Positions 23,859 through 30,899 of a stretch of 64,000 nucleotides of DNA are shown piece after piece; the stretch's first letter is position 1; every line of letters starts with the position of its first letter. The position numbers and the translations under genes are program-made. The notes under the pieces were generated by a model. It saw nothing but the letters and a program-made list of their open reading frames with translations, searched no databases and was not told the DNA's origin. The stretch is from CAWCGU01 sp963795195 (GTDB taxonomy: Bacteria > Actinomycetota > Thermoleophilia > Solirubrobacterales > 70-9), in contig CAWCGU010000006.1 of the NCBI GenBank assembly GCA_963795195.1, positions 744,001-808,000 of the forward strand, written 5' to 3'.

Positions 23859-25661
23859 TCAGAAGCAGAGCCCGGGATTTCCGGCGAAGACCCCCGAGCC
23901 AGGCTCCGCCGTTGCGATCACGTGGTCGCCCGGGTGAATCGTTCCGCAGGCATACATCTCGTAGCCGCTGAAGCTGTCGATCACGATCGGCTCTGGCTCG
24001 CCCGGCCGCGTGATCGTCACCTTCCAGCCCCCGGGGTTTAGCCCGGTGGCGCCAACCGCCCCGTCGATCGTCGCGGTGTATTCACACATCGGAGTCCCCG
24101 GGTTGAACGCCATGCAGCCTTCGGGCTTCAGATTGGGCGCCGGCGGCGGGCCGAAGTCTGGGTCGAGGTCGCCGGGCGTGCCGGACGGCGGCGTCGGCAG
24201 GTCGTCGCTGCAGCCGTCAGGGACGACAGGCGGATCGCCGCCGGTGAACCAGGGGTCCTCGTTCTCGTGGCCGTACCAGTTGACGATCAGCTCGGACCAG
24301 CCGAAGCCGCGCACCGCGCAGCCGTCGTAGTGGCCGCGGGCGATGAATGGAACGCGCTGCGTCATCCGGTTGCCGCGGTCGTCGGGGGCCGGCTCGGACG
24401 TGTTGAACTGCGGCAGCAGGCCGAGGTCGAATGGCGGCACCTTGACCCTCGATCCGTCACCGGCGCGCAGCTTGCCGCCGGGGTAGCTGACGCGGAAGTC
24501 CCATGCCTGCTTCCAGATAGCCGTCAGCGAGATCTGGAAGGTGGGCACGCGGCCGACGAGCCGGCGGTAGTTCAGATGCTCGACGTGGAGCTCGTCGTCA
24601 AGCGCGACCGAGCGGCCGTCGGGCAACCGCAGCGTTGCCAGCACCTGGTAGGTCGGCTGGTCGGGACCGACCAGCTGTGTCAGCGTGCCCTTGTTGGTCT
24701 CGTGGAAGGCGAGAGCGGCGAACATCAGCTGGGCGCCGTTTCCGAGGTCGACCGCGATCAGGTCCCAGGGCATGCCGCCGTGGTAGTACTGGGCGTAGCG
24801 GGGATGGATCTGGGTCGCCTCGGCGAGCGCCAGCCCGAGGAAGAGGTCCTCCGGGGTCGCGTCGTACTCGCGCACCATCACCATGTTCGACTTGCGGGGT
24901 GCGATCGTCTCCTCGAGGATCGAGCCGTCCGGCTGCTCGAGCCGCAACGTCCCGCTCATCCGTTTGGCCGCCTGCATGTACTGGTAGGAGCGCGACGGAT
25001 AGTCGTAGGTCTGGGGAATCCCGTACCACCACTGCCCGGTGCCGCCGAGCAGCAGCGGCGGGCTCTGCATGTTGGCGTCGAGGTCGAGCACGGCCTCAAC
25101 GCGCTGGTTGGACGGGTGGACCTTCGCCTCGGAGTTGTCGATCCGCAGGTGGTATCGCTCCTTGGTCGCGCTCGTGCGCTCCCAGAGGCCGATCGTCTTG
25201 AGGCCGTCGAGGATGTCGTGGGTCTCAAAGCGAAGCAGCTTGCCGGGCCGGGCGTGGCTGACATCGCTCAGGTAGCGGCCCGCGAAGTCGCCGGGGTGAC
25301 CCCACTCCCCCGGCCCGTCCATCGAAGTGACGCTGAGGCCCTTGTAGGGGCCCTGCCTGGGAAAGATCTGATGTCCGGCGACGCCGACGCCGTAGAAGGA
25401 GTCGAAGGCGACGCCGACCGTGTAGCGGTGGCCCGACTTCGTGACCAGGTTGGCGGCGCCCCACCAGTAGTTCCAGCCGTCGATGTGCTGCGACTCGTCC
25501 TCGGGGAAAGTCACGAAGCCGTACTGGGTGCTCGGCGCTTCCGCAGACGACGCCTGGGCCGCCGAGGCCCCGGGGATGACGGCGGCCACAGACAGGACGG
25601 CAGCGGCCAGCCTAAGCCGGATTCGCCAGCCGTCCGGATCCGTGATGTCCTCTCTCCCCAC
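23859..25661 (-). CDS. Large secreted AttH/CrtC-like (lipocalin-type) protein
   Basis: A 600-aa exported protein. The first ~38 residues form a signal peptide ending around A-Q-A. The body (F-P-E-D-E-S-Q-H, W-N-Y-W-W-G-A-A-N-L, Y-Y-H-G-G-M-P-W-D, L-G-N-G-A-Q-L-M-F, later G-Y-G-W-type aromatic strands) is reminiscent of the AttH/carotenoid 1,2-hydratase double beta-barrel, but I cannot name closer kin. A Pro/Asp-rich linker near 490 leads to a ~90-residue C-terminal module with four Cys (G-C-M-A-F, M-C-E-Y, Y-A-C-G, G-L-C-F). GTG/ATG choice is uncertain by a few codons. It probably handles a hydrophobic extracellular ligand. Confidence 0.55.
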   Translation of the reverse strand: MGREDITDPDGWRIRLRLAAAVLSVAAVIPGASAAQASSAEAPSTQYGFVTFPEDESQHIDGWNYWWGAANLVTKSGHRYTVGVAFDSFYGVGVAGHQIFPRQGPYKGLSVTSMDGPGEWGHPGDFAGRYLSDVSHARPGKLLRFETHDILDGLKTIGLWERTSATKERYHLRIDNSEAKVHPSNQRVEAVLDLDANMQSPPLLLGGTGQWWYGIPQTYDYPSRSYQYMQAAKRMSGTLRLEQPDGSILEETIAPRKSNMVMVREYDATPEDLFLGLALAEATQIHPRYAQYYHGGMPWDLIAVDLGNGAQLMFAALAFHETNKGTLTQLVGPDQPTYQVLATLRLPDGRSVALDDELHVEHLNYRRLVGRVPTFQISLTAIWKQAWDFRVSYPGGKLRAGDGSRVKVPPFDLGLLPQFNTSEPAPDDRGNRMTQRVPFIARGHYDGCAVRGFGWSELIVNWYGHENEDPWFTGGDPPVVPDGCSDDLPTPPSGTPGDLDPDFGPPPAPNLKPEGCMAFNPGTPMCEYTATIDGAVGATGLNPGGWKVTITRPGEPEPIVIDSFSGYEMYACGTIHPGDHVIATAEPGSGVFAGNPGLCF

Positions 25662-25669
25662 AAGTCCTC

Positions 25670-26611
25670 CTAAGTCGCTACCGCGAGCACGGGTGAATGC
25701 TTCGCGACGGTTTCCGTCACACCGGCACGCTGTTCCGCCAGGGCGCGGAACGGCGGCAGACCGAAGGCCCAGCGCAGAGTGCGCGCGTAGTTTCGAAGCA
25801 GCGGCTGCTGAAGGGCGCGATCCGCCAGCGTCGAGTAGTCGAATCCGGAGAGCTCGCGCGCCCAGGCCGGCATCAGGCTCATCCCGGAGGCGATCTGTAA
25901 GCGGTTGGAACGGCGCGCAATCGGGTCAGGCGCGCGGACCCCGAACGGCGAGGTCAGCAGGAACTCGAAGAACTCAAGCGTTTGGCCCGTCACTTCCAAC
26001 TTCGGCCGCATCGTCCTCGGCGTAGGCCTCGAGGTCGGCGCGCGGTCTCGGGAATCTCGCCGGCACCGCTCATCCTGCCGATCACCGCCTGCTCGGCCAA
26101 GTAGCGGCCCTTCTCCTCGTCGGTCAGTGCGCGGTTGAAGCGGTCGTAAGCGGTCATCACCGCCCAGGGGATGCAGGTGTGAACCCAGCCGATCAGCTCC
26201 GGGTCGAGCGCCCGGTAGGCCACGCCGTCCGGGCGAACCCCGTTGACCCGCGAGTGCATGCGCTTGACGCGGGCGATCAGGTCGGTCGCCGCCTTGGTGT
26301 TGCCGAATGTGGTGGTGACTACGTAGCCGTATGTCGTGCTGGGCCCTGCGGAACGGCTGCTCGCGGTAGCTCGAGAGATCCTGGACCCCGGCCATCACCG
26401 AGGGATGCAGGATCTCCATGATGATTGCCGCGACGCCGCCGATCGCGATCGCGGAGACGTCCGAGTTGATCTCCCAGGACATGCTGCCGGGTCCGGTCAG
26501 GCCCGGATCACCCGCCGGCCCGCCGAAGATCTTCGGTTGGTCGTGCCGACCGACCTGCTTGGCATGGTCGTCGACGATCGCGCGTTTGAGAGGATTTATG
26601 GCCAACTCCAA
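25670..26611 (-). pseudogene. DUF2236 (oxygenase-like MpaB/Lcp family) gene with three frameshifts
   Basis: The ends share one frame but the middle does not. S-W-E-I-N-S-D and I-M-E-I-L-H-P-S-V, then the C-terminal M-R-P-K-L-E-V-T and F-L-L-T-S-P-F-G are in frame 1; the central H-S-R-V-N-G, L-I-G-W-V-H-T-C and A-Y-D-R-F are in frame 2; a short D-L-E-A-Y-A-E-D in frame 3. Deleting one base at each of about 26313, 26050 and 26020 yields a continuous DUF2236 protein of ~313 residues with the W-V-H heme-ligand region intact. The in-frame reading as given is Arg-rich noise in the middle. It diverges from a MerR gene that probably controls it. Confidence 0.75.
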
Positions 26612-26619
26612 GTAAGATC

Positions 26620-26639
26620 GTAACGGAAATGTCCGTCAC
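26620..26639. promoter_or_regulatory. Near-perfect 20-bp palindrome between merR and DUF2236
   Basis: GTAACGGA-AATG-TCCGTCAC has one mismatch in 8 paired positions. It lies between the divergent starts and covers the first candidate ATG of merR (26629), which favours the ATG at 26644 as the true start. A MerR dimer site is the simplest reading. Confidence 0.5.
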
Positions 26640-27024
26640 GGTCATGTCTGGAGTCTCCAAAGTAGCCATTTCCTTGCCTGAGGACGCCATAGAAACCCCG
26701 AGACTGACCATCGACGAACTCGCTCAGCGGGTCGGGATGACGGTCCGCAACCTGCGTGAGTGGCGCACGCTCGGCCTGCTTCCCCCCGCGGAGATGCGCG
26801 GGCGGACCGGCTACTACGACGCCTCCGTCGAGGCTCGCATCAAGGGGATCCAGAAACTGCACGCGGACGGCTTCACCCTCGAGCTGATCCGGCGCATGCT
26901 CGAGACCAGCGGCGAGTCGAGCGACGAGGTGACAGGGGTCAAACTGGGTCGCGCCTGCGGGATCCGCTTAATCGGTTTCAGGCGCGAGGGCCGGCGCGAG
27001 GTCGTGGACCGCTGGACCCTGTAG
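26629..27024 (+). CDS. MerR-family transcriptional regulator
   Basis: A 131-aa protein. The MerR winged helix is clear: L-T-I-D-E-L-A-Q-R-V-G-M-T-V-R-N-L-R-E-W near residue 26, then T-L-G-L-L-P-P and G-R-T-G-Y-Y near 60, and the dimer helix L-H-A-D-G-F-T-L-E-L-I-R-R-M-L. After ~100 residues the chain becomes Arg-rich and ends in a region antisense to the FAD-Rieske gene's tail, so the effector domain is missing and the end may be a frameshift artefact. ATG 26644 is an alternative start that frees the operator. Confidence 0.78.
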   Translation: MSVTVMSGVSKVAISLPEDAIETPRLTIDELAQRVGMTVRNLREWRTLGLLPPAEMRGRTGYYDASVEARIKGIQKLHADGFTLELIRRMLETSGESSDEVTGVKLGRACGIRLIGFRREGRREVVDRWTL

Positions 27025-28475
27025 GACCGTGCCGTCAGGCGCGAAGTCGCGATCCGTGACAGGGACAGTCCCAACTCTGCTCGGCGTCGTTCCAAGCGAC
27101 GATGCAGCCGAGATGGGTGCAGCGCGCCGAGAGCGCCCTGACCTCGCCGCTTTCGCCGCGGCTGACGGCGAGCTGACCAGCGCCATGGCCCACGATCTGG
27201 CCCTCCCCGGGTTCGAGGCCCTGGCCTCCCAGGCTCGAGCGGTTGCGGATCCTGTCGCCGACTAAGCGCAGGCTGAAGTCAGCGCCTTCTCGCGCCACCT
27301 CAGGAATTGAGCGCACGCCAGGAAACCGATTCGGATCGAAGTGGCCAGCCAGCGCGTTGTCGCGTCCAGCCGCCAGATCGGCGAGCAGTGGGGCCGTGCC
27401 CGCAGCCAGCGCAAGGCCCCATTTGGCGTAGCCGGTGGTCACGAGAACTCCCGCCGAAAACGGAGTCAGCCTGCCGATATATGGGGCGCCGTCGACGGAG
27501 ATGTTGTCCTGGGTCGACCACCGGTTTACTACTTCTCCGACTGTCGAAGTTCTGTGTGGCGAAATCGCGCAGGCGCTCATAGCGCGCCGTCGTCGAACCG
27601 CCCTGGCCGGTCTTGTGTCCCTCACCGCCCACGAGCAGGAGTTCCCGAGAACCAAACCGGTGTGACCGGATCGAGCGGACCGGGTCCGAAGCGTTGATGA
27701 ACATCCCCGGCGGCGGATCGGCATCGATCTCGACCGCAATCGAATACGAGCGTTCGGGATGCATCCGCGTGAACAGCAGTGCCCGATCCGGGAAGGGAAA
27801 GTGGGTTGCCACGACCACGATCTGGGCAGTGATCGTGCCGCGATCGGTCTCCACCCGGCAGGGCGACATGCCTCGAAGCTGCATTGCACGCGTCCCCTCG
27901 AAAACAACCCCTCCCCGAGTCACGAACGCATCGACGAGGCCGTCCAAGAACTTGATCGGATGGAGCTCGGCCTGCTCGTCGAGGCGCAAAGCGCCCTCGG
28001 TCTCGAACGGCAACGGCGCGCTCTCGATGAGCTCGACCGGAAGCCCAGCCGCGCGGGCGGCCTCCGCCTCGGCCTCAAGCAGCTTGCGTTCCTCGCCGTC
28101 TTCGGCGTAGACGTAATTGGGACGAGTGCGCAGCTCGCAGTCGATGCCAAGCTCATCCACGAGGCGCCTGATCTCCTGCAGTCCTGCTTCGTTTACGGCC
28201 GCGTAGGCCGAGGCCGCCTCTGCCCCGCGCCGCTTCGTCAGCCGGCTGTATTTGGTCGCCTGAAGGGAGCTCACCTTTGCCGTGGTGTGACCGGTGGCGC
28301 CGGCGCCAACGACGGCCTGCTCGACCAACGCGACATCCAGGCCCTCCGTCTGCAGGGCCAGCGCCGCGCAGACCCCGCCGACCCCGGCGCCGAGAACGAC
28401 CGCGTCGTGGGCCGCGTCCGCCTGCAGAGATTCGAACCGAGGCCCGCGCCCAGCGTGAAGCCAAGGTGATGACAT
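26968..28475 (-). pseudogene. FAD-dependent oxidoreductase with C-terminal Rieske domain (YhfW-like), two frameshifts
   Basis: Joining frames gives a ~501-aa flavoprotein. The N-terminal FAD loop V-L-G-A-G-V-G-G-V near residue 27 and the G-A-T-G-H-T-T-A-K motif near 59 belong to the DAO family; D-G-A-P-Y-I-G near 365 closes the FAD domain. The C-terminal Rieske 2Fe-2S pair is C-T-H-L-G-C and C-P-C-H-G-S. One extra base near 27559 and one near 27043 break the frame; the span is 1508 bases, exactly two over a multiple of three. The corrected tail ends A-P-E-T-D at 26968 and overlaps the convergent merR end. Such fusions occur in stress loci; electron donor unknown. Confidence 0.8.
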
Positions 28476-28498
28476 TGCATTCGGCAACTTCGGCGCGT

Positions 28499-28744
28499 TC
28501 ACGGCAGACCGTCGTCCATCCGCTTCCTGAAGTCGTAGAGCTGCCGCGCCATAGCCGGACGCTCGTCCACGAACATCGGCACGTTGGCCTGGTCGACGCG
28601 CAGGCAACGGGGGCATTCCTGGCCATCCGACGCCGTCAGGCGCGCAAGTCCACCGCTCATTGTCAGGCCGCAACGGGGGCAGTAGAGATCCCCCGAATGT
28701 GGCGAACCGTCGTCATCCGAATCACGCCATGGAGATGCGTCCAT
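28499..28744 (-). CDS. Small zinc-ribbon protein
   Basis: An 81-aa soluble protein. The two knuckles L-Y-C-P-R-C-G and E-C-P-R-C-L near residues 21 and 44 should bind one zinc. The remainder is a helix with V-D-E-R-P-A-M-A-R-Q-L-Y-D-F. The ATG at 28744 follows an AGGAG site at good distance; a longer start would add unlikely sequence. It precedes the FAD-Rieske gene by 23 bases on the same strand and is probably cotranscribed. No family is recognised. Confidence 0.7.
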   Translation of the reverse strand: MDASPWRDSDDDGSPHSGDLYCPRCGLTMSGGLARLTASDGQECPRCLRVDQANVPMFVDERPAMARQLYDFRKRMDDGLP

Positions 28745-28979
28745 GAGGGCTCCTATGTTCGAATTTTCGACTTGACCGGTGGTCGGTTCGGCGCGAATCC
28801 ATCTCGCCGGCCGAGTCCCCACCGGGTCAAGAACCACCTCCGGTTACCAAGCTGGTGTCTGCGGTTCCTCTACCCACCCCCGAAGCACGAAAAACCGAAG
28901 GCGACAGACCGCAGGCCGGCAGGTGGCCGCGGCGGCGGTGCTTCGATTGGCGCGCCGGCCGGCGGGTATCGGGGCCACC

Positions 28980-29369
28980 GTGTCAACTCTCAAGGACATG
29001 GTGCGATTTGGAGCCGCGGCGGCAGAGTTTGGTGTGGATCTGGCCCGCGAGGTCGGCACCGGCATCAAGGGAGTTGTTCGAGCAGCCACACGGGATGCGC
29101 TGAAGGCGGTTCGCGAACGCGAGCCTATGGCGCAGGACGCCATCACGCCGCGACCGGAGGATCAGCCCGGGTCAGATAAGTCCGCGTCCGCAGCCGACGA
29201 CGATCTTCCCAAGGTGATTCCGAATGTTCCGCAGGCGGTCGGCGGGGGCTTCCCCGAGCCACCGGGTCGCGACCCGAACGATCTCTCCAAGCACGACGAG
29301 CCCCACCATGTCCTCAACACCCCGGTGGAGGAGATCCTCGACGCCGCGCCCGGCGACTTGGACTACTGA
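28980..29369 (+). CDS. Hypothetical protein, helical N-terminus and acidic Pro-rich tail
   Basis: A 129-aa protein from a GTG at 28980 (an in-frame start at 28779 would add ~67 Arg/Gly-rich residues and is less likely). Residues ~1-45 form an amphipathic helix with A-A-A-A-E-F-G-V-D and G-T-G-I-K-G-V-V-R, and the rest is acidic and disordered-looking, ending D-A-A-P-G-D-L-D-Y. No membrane segment, no Cys. It diverges from the zinc-ribbon gene. Not recognised. Confidence 0.45.
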   Translation: MSTLKDMVRFGAAAAEFGVDLAREVGTGIKGVVRAATRDALKAVREREPMAQDAITPRPEDQPGSDKSASAADDDLPKVIPNVPQAVGGGFPEPPGRDPNDLSKHDEPHHVLNTPVEEILDAAPGDLDY

Positions 29370-29398
29370 GTGCCCGCGGGTAGCTTTTGGGCTTAACC

Positions 29399-29506
29399 TC
29401 AGTTGAGTTCGATCACGCCGGTAAGCAGCAGGAGCACCATCGTGACGATCGCGGAGATCAGTAGCGATCCCGCACACCCGAGGTTGTTGGAGAAGAACAG
29501 GAACAT
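29399..29506 (-). CDS. 35-aa conserved-looking membrane microprotein
   Basis: A tiny gene below usual length limits. It encodes M-F-L-F-F-S-N-N-L-G-C-A-G-S then a 16-residue hydrophobic helix and ends V-I-E-L-N. The F-F-S-N-x-L-G-C-x-G-S-L-L start is, as far as I recall, typical of short single-pass actinobacterial membrane proteins; that recall should be checked. There is no strong ribosome-binding site, but a TATCGC box lies 6 bases before the ATG. It is convergent to 28980-29369 with only 29 bases between stops. Confidence 0.5.
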   Translation of the reverse strand: MFLFFSNNLGCAGSLLISAIVTMVLLLLTGVIELN

Positions 29507-29676
29507 CCGAGGGCGATACCCAACCCGGGCTGGCCCAACCCAGGCAGCCAGTTTGCGCGGCTTTTAGCCGGGTAGCCGGGATGCATCACCTCTGAGTCAC
29601 CGATCGAGCCAATCGCCCGATCGCCTAGGGACCAGACGGTCAACGCCCCTACGACATTCCTTTTCGGAGGTTGAAG

Positions 29677-30099
29677 ATGGACGGTGGAACAAGAAGCATC
29701 GGTGCGCCCGCACGACGGCTGGCCACCGAGACGAAGCAGGCGTTCAAGACCACGGAATTCTGGGTCTACATCGTTGCCGTAATTGCGGTGCTGATCGCGG
29801 GAACCGTCAACGACTCCGAAGGCTCCGAGTTCGGCGCCAACGATGTCTGGCTCTACGTGACGCTGCTGACGGTCGGCTACATGCTGGCCCGTGGAATCGC
29901 CAAGGCCGGCAGCCGTGATCCGTACTCGGATCAGCCCCACGCGCACACGGATGACTCGCTGGGCGAACGAGTAAAGGCAGCGGCTCAGGTGCTGACCGAT
30001 GGCCCAAGTGCCCAAACCGGCGCACCCGCCGCAACCGCTGAGCGCAACGAGCGGCACAGCGACCCGGTCGGAGCAGATGGCCAGACGGGGCGCTTCTAG
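29677..30099 (+). CDS. Small two-helix membrane protein
   Basis: A 140-aa protein. The ATG at 29677 was preferred over a TTG two codons earlier because a GGAGG site lies 6 bases upstream of it. After a basic N-terminal segment (A-T-E-T-K-Q-A-F-K-T-T-E-F-W) there is one membrane helix (Y-I-V-A-V-I-A-V-L-I-A-G), a short acidic loop, a second helix (W-L-Y-V-T-L-L-T-V-G-Y-M-L-A) and a polar, disordered tail. This K-T-x-E-F-W-x(n)-helix pattern is seen in small actinobacterial membrane proteins of unknown role. Confidence 0.65.
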   Translation: MDGGTRSIGAPARRLATETKQAFKTTEFWVYIVAVIAVLIAGTVNDSEGSEFGANDVWLYVTLLTVGYMLARGIAKAGSRDPYSDQPHAHTDDSLGERVKAAAQVLTDGPSAQTGAPAATAERNERHSDPVGADGQTGRF

Positions 30100-30317
30100 G
30101 CCCCCGGCCACGCAGCAGGCACAGGCATAAGAAAAACGTGGTGATACTCAGACGGGCTCATGGTTTCGAGTTCCTGCGAGGGCCTCGCAAGCGTCGCAAG
30201 AACGCCAGGTCGGACACTGAGGAGTGAGCGAACGCCGACTCCGTTGCCGAGGAACGGCCCCCGCCGGGGCGGGTCCCGCGAGCGCGACGTCTGGCCGGCC
30301 GGACTTAACCGCCCGGC

Positions 30318-30681
30318 TCATCGGGCGCACTCGGCGGGACCCTCCTCAGTCCAGTCGGCTCCTGTACCACCTACGCCGCGACGCCGGCTGCGGACGGGCC
30401 GCACGATCACGGTGTCGGCGACCGGGACGATCTCGTCCACCGGCAGATCCGCGGCATCAGCGTGGGCACGAATCGCCTCGGGGCTGTCAGCCTCGTACAC
30501 GCAGAACGTGCCCAGCTCGCCGCTCTCTGGCCGCCACCGCTCCCTCGGAGAGGACGTAGCTGCGGATCCAGCGAACGCCGGAGTCGTCCTTGTCTCCCTC
30601 CTCGGTCGAGCGAGCGGCTGCCGCCTGCAGGTCATCCGGGGACGCCCAGCCGTTGCGGCGAAGGATTCCGTAGAGCTTCAT
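30318..30681 (-). pseudogene. DUF4242 protein (nickel-binding SCO4226-like family), frameshifted
   Basis: Two frames combine to a ~120-aa protein. M-K-L-Y-G-I-L-R-R to W-I-R-S-Y-V-L-S-E-G is in one frame and G-E-L-G-T-F-C-V-Y-E-A, S-P-E-A-I-R-A-H-A and A-D-L-P-V-D-E-I-V-P-V in another: together the DUF4242 ferredoxin-like fold. One extra base near 30540 explains the break (364-base span). The ATG at 30681 has a strong AAGGAG site. The last ~20 residues (R-S-R-R-R-G...) run beyond the family's usual end. The stretch 30100-30317 downstream shows nothing I can assign. Confidence 0.72.
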
Positions 30682-30899
30682 TGTCTTACTCCTTGTCTGG
30701 GACCGAAGCTTCCCCGCGATCCCGTCAGTTGGCTTGCACGTCGACCCTAGGCCGGCCCCCGCAGTCCTCGCATCAGCGAAACCACCGTATTTTCGTTTCC
30801 CGCTTGCCGCTTGAACGCGCGCAACCCGAGCGGTCATAGATTCGGGCATCCCCAGATGCGGACACAGACCGCGTTCGTGGGCGCGGGAGAACCGAGCGC

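Noticed and set aside
24267..25673. A 468-residue open frame on the plus strand opposite the secreted AttH-like gene
   Set aside because: Its composition (Val/Gly/Arg/Glu-rich with no motif) is what an antisense frame of GC-rich coding DNA gives; the minus-strand gene has a signal peptide and coherent domains.
30100..30317. A possible small RNA gene in the gap after the two-helix membrane protein
   Set aside because: Short GC hairpins exist but there is no promoter, no recognisable RNA motif and no terminator.
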